Positions 1 through 4,515 of a DNA stretch of 7,291 bases are shown in pieces; position 1 is the first letter of the stretch, and every line of letters begins with the position of its first letter. The notes under the pieces are model-generated. The model worked only from the letters and a program-made list of their open reading frames with translations. It did not search any database and was not told the DNA's origin. Source of the stretch: Collinsella sp. Its GTDB lineage: Bacteria; Actinomycetota; Coriobacteriia; Coriobacteriales; Coriobacteriaceae. The stretch lies in assembly GCA_022713905.1 (NCBI GenBank), contig JAIHTM010000128.1, positions 1-7,291 of the forward strand, written 5' to 3'. Position numbers and translations under genes: made by a program.

Positions 1-1
1 T

Positions 2-667
2 TCTTGCGTTTCGGCTCCGGTGCGCCTGGTGGGGATGTTCGTCTGCGTCCTGTGCGTGTGTCTGACGCAGAGCCCGCTGTACCTCATGTTGATGGCGGCT
101 ATCGCGTTGGTGCTCGTTGCCGTGCGCCCTGTACGCGGGCTGCGCGCGACCTTTGTGCCGGCGTTGGCTGCCGCGGGGTTTGCCGTGGTTCTGGCGCTGC
201 CTGCCCTGCTGTTGGGCGCTTCCGCTACGGGCGCCATGCTCAAAATTGCGCTCAAGACGTTCATTAACGTGTCGCTCGTGCTGGGTGTTTCGTGGACGCT
301 CACCTGGAACCGCATGTCGGCGGCGCTCAAGACGCTACATCTGCCCGACGAGGTCATCTTTACGTTTGATATGGCGCTCAAGCACATCGAGGTGCTGGGC
401 CGAACGGCGCACAATCTGTGCGAATCGGTCATGCTGCGCAGCGTTGGCCGTGCGCCTGAGGGATTTTCGCGTACCGATTCGATCGCGGGTATCATGGGCA
501 TGACGTTTATCAAGGCGATGGAATGCAGCCGCGCGATGGACGAGGCCATGCTCTGCCGCGGCTTTGCCGGTGCGTATCCGGCTCCTGCGCGGGGCGGCTT
601 TGGCTGGCGCGATGCGGTTTACGCGGTCGTTGTGGTTCTGCTCGCCGTGTTGTGCGCGGTGCTGTAG
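2..667 (+). CDS. ECF transporter transmembrane component T (CbiQ/EcfT family), 5'-partial
   Basis: This is the membrane-embedded coupling subunit of an energy-coupling factor importer. It links a substrate-binding S component to the ATPase(s) in the cytoplasmic membrane. The frame is open to the window edge, so the N-terminus is missing; 221 residues are visible. The GTG at 20 is an internal Val rather than a convincing start, because it has no Shine-Dalgarno sequence and the open frame continues upstream. Hydrophobic stretches lie at about visible residues 10-40, 50-75, 85-100 and the extreme C-terminus (205-221). The cytoplasmic loop holds two small Arg-containing motifs typical of T components, 'LRS' near residue 146 and 'CRG' near 186, the latter inside AMDEAMLCRGF. 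In the family these coupling helices contact the ATPases. The family usually runs to about 220-270 residues, so perhaps 20-40 are missing. The ATPase gene follows after 44 bases with no terminator, implying one operon. The substrate cannot be told. Confidence 0.85.
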   Translation, partial: SCVSAPVRLVGMFVCVLCVCLTQSPLYLMLMAAIALVLVAVRPVRGLRATFVPALAAAGFAVVLALPALLLGASATGAMLKIALKTFINVSLVLGVSWTLTWNRMSAALKTLHLPDEVIFTFDMALKHIEVLGRTAHNLCESVMLRSVGRAPEGFSRTDSIAGIMGMTFIKAMECSRAMDEAMLCRGFAGAYPAPARGGFGWRDAVYAVVVVLLAVLCAVL

Positions 668-695
668 CGCGGGCGGTCTAGTCGTCGATGTGAGT

Positions 696-704
696 AGGGA
701 AGGG
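696..704 (+). promoter_or_regulatory. Shine-Dalgarno supporting a TTG start
   Basis: The purine-rich AGGGAAGGG ends 7 bases before TTG 712. It is the only good ribosome site near the start of the ABC ATPase gene and decides for TTG over the ATG at 724. Confidence 0.65.
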
Positions 705-711
705 CGACGTT

Positions 712-1482
712 TTGACGATCGATATGAATAGTGCGGCGGGCACGAACGGTGCGGGCGGCGCCGAGGGCGCGCCGCTTATTGAGTTGCGCGACGTGGTGTT
801 CTCCTATGCGGGGCATACGGTTGTCGATGGCGTGTCGCTGCAGGTCGATCGTGGTGAACTCGTTGCCCTGCTCGGTCCCAACGGCTGCGGTAAGACGACG
901 ATTATGCGTCTTATTAACGGCCTTGAACTCGCGGACGCAGGGGCATACCTGTTTGACGGGTGTATGGTCGATGCGACATATCTCAAGGATTCCGCGACGG
1001 CCCAGTGGTTCCATCAGCGCGTGGGCTTTGTGTTCCAGAATGCCGACGCCCAGTTGTTCTGCGCTACGGTGGGTGAGGAAGTTGCTTTTGGTCCCGCGCA
1101 GATGGGGCTGCCGGCAGACGAGCTCGACCGTCGCGTGCACGATGCCATGGAGCTGTTCCAGGTTGCCGACCTTGTCGACGTCTCTCCCTATCAGCTCTCG
1201 GGCGGGCAAAAGAAGCGCGTTGCGCTGGCTGCGGTGGTGTCGATGAACCCGGATATCCTGGTGCTCGACGAGCCTACCAATGGGCTCGACGAGGATTCAT
1301 GCGACATCGTGGTCAACTTCTTGCTGGCCTACGTCGCGGCGGGTAAGACGGTCTTGATGAGCACACATCACCAGGATTTGGTGCGACGCCTTGGTGCCCG
1401 TGCAATCTATATCGATCGATATCACCATGTGGTCGAGGCGCCGGTGTCGTCGTATGGAACCGAGAGCGGCGCTGCAGAATAG
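712..1482 (+). CDS. ECF transporter ATP-binding protein (CbiO/EcfA family ABC ATPase)
   Basis: This cytoplasmic ATPase powers the ECF importer whose T component is encoded just upstream. It has 256 residues, the normal full length. All ABC motifs are intact: Walker A GPNGCGKT (55-62), the Q-loop in FQNADAQLF (108-116), signature LSGGQKKR (162-169), Walker B ILVLDEPT (182-189) with its catalytic Glu, D-loop GLDE (191-194) and the switch His in STHH (217-220). The Q-loop form FQNxDxQLF is characteristic of cobalt, nickel and vitamin ECF ATPases rather than of general ABC importers. The start is TTG at 712, preceded by AGGGAAGGG (696-704) at 7-base spacing. ATG at 724 is a possible alternative, but it sits further from that site. 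A T-then-A order with a single visible ATPase fits group I (CbiMNQO-like) modules, where Q precedes O. Upstream genes would be needed to name the substrate. Confidence 0.92.
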   Translation: MTIDMNSAAGTNGAGGAEGAPLIELRDVVFSYAGHTVVDGVSLQVDRGELVALLGPNGCGKTTIMRLINGLELADAGAYLFDGCMVDATYLKDSATAQWFHQRVGFVFQNADAQLFCATVGEEVAFGPAQMGLPADELDRRVHDAMELFQVADLVDVSPYQLSGGQKKRVALAAVVSMNPDILVLDEPTNGLDEDSCDIVVNFLLAYVAAGKTVLMSTHHQDLVRRLGARAIYIDRYHHVVEAPVSSYGTESGAAE

Positions 1483-1502
1483 TTGCTGCGTAGAGCGTGC
1501 GT

Positions 1503-1520
1503 AGCCGCCCGCGCGGCTTT
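1503..1520 (+). terminator. weak intrinsic terminator after the ECF ATPase gene
   Basis: AGCCGC (1503-1508) and GCGGCT (1513-1518) form a perfect 6-bp GC-rich stem with a 4-base loop, followed only by a short T run (1518-1520). It begins 20 bases after the ATPase stop codon and just before the next promoter, so the position fits. The poor T tract lowers confidence. Confidence 0.45.
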
Positions 1521-1527
1521 GCCGTGA

Positions 1528-1536
1528 TGGTATAGT
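1528..1536 (+). promoter_or_regulatory. extended -10 promoter of the phospholipase-like gene
   Basis: TGGTATAGT matches an extended -10 element (TGnTATAnT). No good -35 hexamer sits 16-18 bases upstream, as is common for extended -10 promoters. Transcription would begin near 1542-1544. That leaves about 20 bases before ATG 1562 but only about 7 before the in-frame ATG at 1550, which favours 1562 as the start. Confidence 0.55.
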
Positions 1537-1561
1537 TATCCAGGTTTTTATGGGGGTGGCT

Positions 1562-2410
1562 ATGCCAAGCTGGAACATTCATATCGCTCAGACGGAGCGC
1601 TTGCTAGAGCGCACCGGTGCGCTTGCCAATAGCGTGCGCGACCGCAATGCCTTTTTGTTTGGCTGCGTGGTTCCGGATATCTTCGTGGGCTATATGGTCC
1701 CTGGCATCGCCGATCCCATCCCATACCGCATTACGCACTTTGCAAAGCCCGAGCCTATCCCTAAGCCGCGCGAGCACGAGTTCTGGGATACCTATGTGGC
1801 GCCGCTGCTCAAAGGGGCGCCTGTTGGTACGCCGGCTGCCGCGACCTCGATTGTCGAGGAGCGCGAGCGACTCAATCGGGTACATTATCCCCAACGCTAC
1901 AAGGATGCCGAGCCGGTTGCCGGTCCCGGTGCTAGCGAGCTTTCGCTCGCGCCCGATGACGTGGCGCAGTCGCTGCTCGATCTGACGCTGGGCGTTTGGT
2001 CTCACCTCGTGGCCGATACCGTGTGGAATACGCGCGTGAACCAGTACCTGGAGGCGCACGGCGGCAAGCCGTGCGAGGAATTCCGCATTAAAAAGCAAGG
2101 CGACTTTGACTGGTTTGGTAAGACGCTCGGGATCGTTTCGATTCCGCGCGCGACCGATCGCCTGTATACTGCGGCGACGCGTTTTGGTCAGTATCCCATC
2201 CATAAGGAGTATGTGCTCAAGACCATTGGCGTTATGCACGAGATTGTACGCGAAAACCCCGGCGAGCCCGATCATCCGCCGTATCGCTTGCTAACCGAGG
2301 AGTTTTTCGATGCAACGTTTACCGAGGTCATCGAGCTGACCGAGGCGGGCTTTGCGGCTCGCGTTGCCGCTTCTGGCGTCCCCGCAGTCCCTCTGATCGC
2401 TAGCTGCTAG
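1562..2410 (+). CDS. zinc-dependent phospholipase C family protein
   Basis: This is a predicted metal-dependent hydrolase of the zinc-dependent phospholipase C-like family, with 282 residues from ATG 1562. Candidate metal ligands are H7 in the start MPSWNIH, D39 in VVPDI, H59 in ITHF, H148 and D152 in the helix-like GVWSHLVADTVWN, and possibly D179 or D181. This spread of single His/Asp residues plus an HxxxD pair resembles the trinuclear zinc site of that family. No signal peptide or membrane segment is visible, so the protein is probably cytoplasmic, unlike secreted clostridial phospholipase C. True lipid substrates are unproven. An in-frame ATG at 1550 would add four residues. I prefer 1562 because a G-rich ribosome site (1552-1559) precedes it and the promoter would leave almost no leader for 1550. 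The gene looks monocistronic and converges on pyruvate kinase. The family call rests on motif resemblance and is moderately sure; the reading frame is very sure. Confidence 0.72.
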   Translation: MPSWNIHIAQTERLLERTGALANSVRDRNAFLFGCVVPDIFVGYMVPGIADPIPYRITHFAKPEPIPKPREHEFWDTYVAPLLKGAPVGTPAAATSIVEERERLNRVHYPQRYKDAEPVAGPGASELSLAPDDVAQSLLDLTLGVWSHLVADTVWNTRVNQYLEAHGGKPCEEFRIKKQGDFDWFGKTLGIVSIPRATDRLYTAATRFGQYPIHKEYVLKTIGVMHEIVRENPGEPDHPPYRLLTEEFFDATFTEVIELTEAGFAARVAASGVPAVPLIASC

Positions 2411-2547
2411 CCGGCCGGCTTGACGGCGAACAGTTCACCCCAATTGACCAACAACTCCTGTCGCAGGGCGTCTTCGGTGGTGCGCTCGGCATCGGAGAGG
2501 CTTGCGATTGAACGCAAATCGATGAAGCGGCATATGAAGAAGGTCTT

Positions 2548-2581
2548 AAAAAAAGGCCCGGAAGGCAATGCCATCCGGGCC
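2548..2581 (-). terminator. intrinsic terminator of pyruvate kinase
   Basis: GGCCCGGA (2555-2562) pairs perfectly with TCCGGGCC (2574-2581). After an A/A mismatch the stem continues with GGC/GCC closing an AAT loop. On the minus strand the hairpin is followed directly by seven U (complement of A2548-2554). It lies 33 bases beyond the pyk stop codon. On the plus strand only CTTT follows, so it may also weakly stop the convergent phospholipase-like gene, which has no other terminator. Confidence 0.9.
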
Positions 2582-2613
2582 CTTTGCAATGCAAGTCTGC
2601 TTGCAAGTACGAT

Positions 2614-4074
2614 TTAGCGCACCTGAGCGACGTAAGCGACGTTGGTCGAGGAGACCTTGTCCTCGAGCTGGACGCTCATGCGGGGATCGCCGGCGGTAGC
2701 GACGGTCAGATCGCCGGCCTCGACGTAGCCGAGCTCCTTAGCGGTCTCGATCGCCTTGACGATCGTGCCGTTGACGGTGCCCTGGGTAATCTCGGCCTGG
2801 TGCGGGATAACGCCCCAGTACATGATCATCTGCTGGACGGCCCACTCGTGGCGGGAGAACGCGCAGATCGGCATGTTGGGACGGAAGTGCGAAATCAGGC
2901 GAGCGGTACGACCGGTGGTCGTCGGCACGGTGATGCACTTGGCGCCAACGGTGGTAGCCATGTTCACAGCGGACATACCCACAACGTTGTTGACAACGCG
3001 GGTGCCGTGAGCATCGGCCGGAACCTCGAGCGGAGCGTGAGCCGGGAGGTACTTCTCGGTCTCGAGAGCAATGCTGGCCTGCATCTTGACGGCCTCAACC
3101 GGGTACTTACCGGCAGCGGACTCGCCAGAGAGCATAACGGCGTCGGTGCCGTCGTAGATGGCGTTAGCAACATCGGCAACCTCGGCGCGCGTCGGGCGCG
3201 GGTTTTGCTGCATGGAGTCGAGCATCTGCGTAGCGGTGATAACGGGCTTGTAGGCCGCGTTGCACTTGGCGATGATCTCCTTCTGGATGTGCGGAACGAG
3301 CTCGGGCTTGATCTCGATGCCCAGGTCGCCACGGGCGACCATGATGCCGTCGGAAGCCTCGAGGATCTCGTCGAAGTTCTCGACGCCCAGGGCGCACTCG
3401 ATCTTCGGGAAGATCGTCACGTGCTCGCCACCGTTCTCGCGGCAAAGCTCGCGGATGCCGCGGACGGACTCGCCGTCACGGATGAAGGAAGCGGCGATGT
3501 AGTCGATGTTCTCGGTCAGGCCAAAGAGGATGTCCTGACGATCGCGCTCGGTGATAGCGGGCAACGAGATGTTGACGTTGGGCATGTTGACGCCCTTGCG
3601 CTCGCCGATCAGGCCGTCGTTCTTGACGACGCAGGTCATGTCCTGGCCGTCGACGGACTCGACCTCGAGGGCAACCAGGCCGTCGTCGATCAGGATAAGG
3701 GAGCCCTTCTCGACCTCGGAGGGCAGAGCCAGGTAGTCGAGGGAGATGTGCTCAGCGGTGCCGTGGAAATCCTCGGACGTGGGTTGAGCGGTGACGACGA
3801 TCTTGTCGCCGGTCTTGACGGCAACCTTCTTGCCATCGACCAGAAGGCCGGTGCGGACCTCGGGGCCCTTGGTGTCGAGCAGGATGCCGACGGGCAGACC
3901 GAGCTCCTTGGAAATACGACGGACGCGCTCGATGCGACCGTGGTGCTCGTCGTAGGATCCGTGCGAGAAGTTAAAACGGGCGACGTTCATGCCCGCCTTG
4001 ATCATCTCGCGGATGGTCTCGTCGCTATCGCAGGCGGGACCCATGGTGCATACAATCTTGGTGCGCTTGTACAT
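2614..4074 (-). CDS. pyk: pyruvate kinase
   Basis: Pyruvate kinase converts phosphoenolpyruvate and ADP to pyruvate and ATP in the cytoplasm, the last step of glycolysis. The protein has 486 residues, close to the roughly 470-residue E. coli type I enzyme. It lacks the extra C-terminal PEP-utiliser-like domain of the Bacillus form. The A domain (about 1-70 and 168-340) has substrate Arg R33 with N35 and S37 in ARFNFSHG, and D67-K69 in LLDTKGPEVRTG. It also has catalytic K224 and metal ligand E226 in FPKIE, D250 in ARGDLG, and T282 in TATQML. The B lid is about 71-167 and the C domain about 350-486. E108 in GTAEHISLDY sits where potassium-dependent enzymes carry Glu, so K+ dependence is inferred. 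Start ATG 4074 follows GGAGG (4080-4084) at 5-base spacing. The gene stands alone with its own promoter and terminator, divergent from the calcium ATPase. Codon use is strongly biased to C/G-ending codons, suggesting high expression. Confidence 0.97.
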   Translation of the reverse strand: MYKRTKIVCTMGPACDSDETIREMIKAGMNVARFNFSHGSYDEHHGRIERVRRISKELGLPVGILLDTKGPEVRTGLLVDGKKVAVKTGDKIVVTAQPTSEDFHGTAEHISLDYLALPSEVEKGSLILIDDGLVALEVESVDGQDMTCVVKNDGLIGERKGVNMPNVNISLPAITERDRQDILFGLTENIDYIAASFIRDGESVRGIRELCRENGGEHVTIFPKIECALGVENFDEILEASDGIMVARGDLGIEIKPELVPHIQKEIIAKCNAAYKPVITATQMLDSMQQNPRPTRAEVADVANAIYDGTDAVMLSGESAAGKYPVEAVKMQASIALETEKYLPAHAPLEVPADAHGTRVVNNVVGMSAVNMATTVGAKCITVPTTTGRTARLISHFRPNMPICAFSRHEWAVQQMIMYWGVIPHQAEITQGTVNGTIVKAIETAKELGYVEAGDLTVATAGDPRMSVQLEDKVSSTNVAYVAQVR

Positions 4075-4137
4075 TCAGACCTCCATCTGACATCGTCTTG
4101 CGCTGATAGATAAACCATAAGAAATAAAACTGAGATG

Positions 4138-4168
4138 ATTATAACGAAATGCCGACCGAATACCCCAA
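4138..4168 (-). promoter_or_regulatory. pyk: probable pyk promoter
   Basis: A perfect minus-strand TATAAT (4138-4143) lies 64 bases upstream of the pyk start codon. The best -35 candidate is TTGGGG (4163-4168) at a long 19-base spacing. Transcription would begin near 4131, giving a leader of about 57 nt. The weak -35 and the repeated GACCG motifs overlying it suggest an assisted or regulated promoter, but that is inference. Confidence 0.6.
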
Positions 4169-4184
4169 AAAATCGACCGTATGC
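4153..4184. repeat. direct repeat pair CGACCGwATrC in the pyk -35 region
   Basis: CGACCGAATAC (4153-4163) and CGACCGTATGC (4174-4184) match at 9 of 11 positions and are exactly 21 bases apart, two helical turns. An inverted copy of the core, ATACGGTC (complement of GACCGTAT), lies at 4320-4327 on the ATPase side. The pair overlaps the pyk promoter's -35 region, a natural place for a regulator site. Confidence 0.4.
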
Positions 4185-4367
4185 CGAATTAGAAGTTCAT
4201 TTTTTGCGAAAAAACGGTATATGCAAAAACTTTACCAACCGTTCTAACCGCTGCTATCTGGGCGATATTTCAGTTTGATGATGCACCGAAGAAAAAACGT
4301 TTTATCAATGTTGAACATCATACGGTCTGCATCGTTGCGAATGGACCCTATTTCCAAATGGATTGTT

Positions 4368-4397
4368 TTGGCTAGACGCGTTGCTTTGGGGTACCAT
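4368..4397 (+). promoter_or_regulatory. candidate promoter of the calcium ATPase
   Basis: TTGGCT (4368-4373) and TACCAT (4392-4397) are spaced by 18 bases. Transcription would begin near 4404, placing the whole structured leader in the message. The -10 is a poor match to consensus, so the exact start is uncertain. Confidence 0.4.
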
Positions 4398-4403
4398 AGC
4401 TCC

Positions 4404-4515
4404 ACTATCAACTGCCGCTCAGCACGGCAGCCTTGATGAGCCCTTGCCCTTCTCCTGGGAATTATGATCGGGCATCAATCTGCTGAGTGGCCCGAATCCC
4501 AGGAGGGGACTCTAT
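4404..4515 (+). ncRNA. structured 5' leader of the calcium ATPase, candidate translational riboswitch
   Basis: Two incompatible folds can be drawn. In the closed fold, CTGCCG/CGGCAG (4412-4417 with 4425-4430) makes a perfect hairpin with a 7-base loop. A 12-bp helix pairs 4449-4460 with 4497-4508, burying the Shine-Dalgarno AGGAGGGG (4501-4508). Inside it CGGGC/GCCCG (4469-4473 with 4490-4494) forms a second hairpin. The loop CTCAGCA (4418-4424) is fully complementary to TGCTGAG (4481-4487) in that hairpin's loop, so a 7-bp kissing contact is possible. In the open fold the same complement extends to 11 bp (4414-4424 with 4481-4491, one G-U). It encloses a nested 9-bp helix (4433-4438 with 4473-4478, 4441-4443 with 4470-4472) and leaves the ribosome site free. 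I see no yybP-ykoY, M-box or cobalamin consensus. Ligand and function are unknown. Confidence 0.6.

Larger units (their letters stand above)
4075..4403. other. AT-richer divergent intergenic region, no gene seen
   Basis: The non-coding stretch before the ATPase leader is clearly richer in A/T than the flanking genes. Besides the two divergent promoters it holds A and T tracts (around 4200-4216 and 4292-4297) and a perfect palindrome AAAACGTTTT (4294-4303). It also holds a dyad ATGTT-G-AACAT (4308-4318) and the GACCG-based repeats described separately. No open frame with coding character is visible. The layout suggests a regulatory region with bent DNA and regulator sites; no specific regulator can be named. 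Confidence 0.5.

Noticed and set aside
619..1209. A 196-codon minus-strand frame across the ECF genes.
   Set aside because: It is a shadow frame over an ABC ATPase with complete motifs, with no ribosome site and no family resemblance.
2409..2420. The perfect palindrome AGCCGGCCGGCT at the end of the phospholipase-like gene as a terminator.
   Set aside because: It can form only a 4-bp stem with a GGCC loop and has no T-run. It overlaps the stop codon and may simply be GC-rich chance.
2584..4113. A 509-codon plus-strand frame over pyruvate kinase.
   Set aside because: It is the antisense shadow of pyk. It is low in complexity (Asp, Val, Gly, Leu), has no recognisable motif and starts within the pyk terminator region.
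4436..4486. A 16-codon frame in the ATPase leader (MSPCPSPGNYDRASIC) that could act as a leader peptide.
   Set aside because: It lacks a recognisable ribosome site and has no run of regulatory codons, so the base-paired switch explains the leader better. It remains an alternative if ribosome profiling shows translation there.
4404..4515. A yybP-ykoY manganese riboswitch, expected before some cation P-type ATPases.
   Set aside because: Its conserved loop sequences are not visible by eye, and the two-fold architecture with loop-loop complementarity differs. A covariance-model search would settle it.
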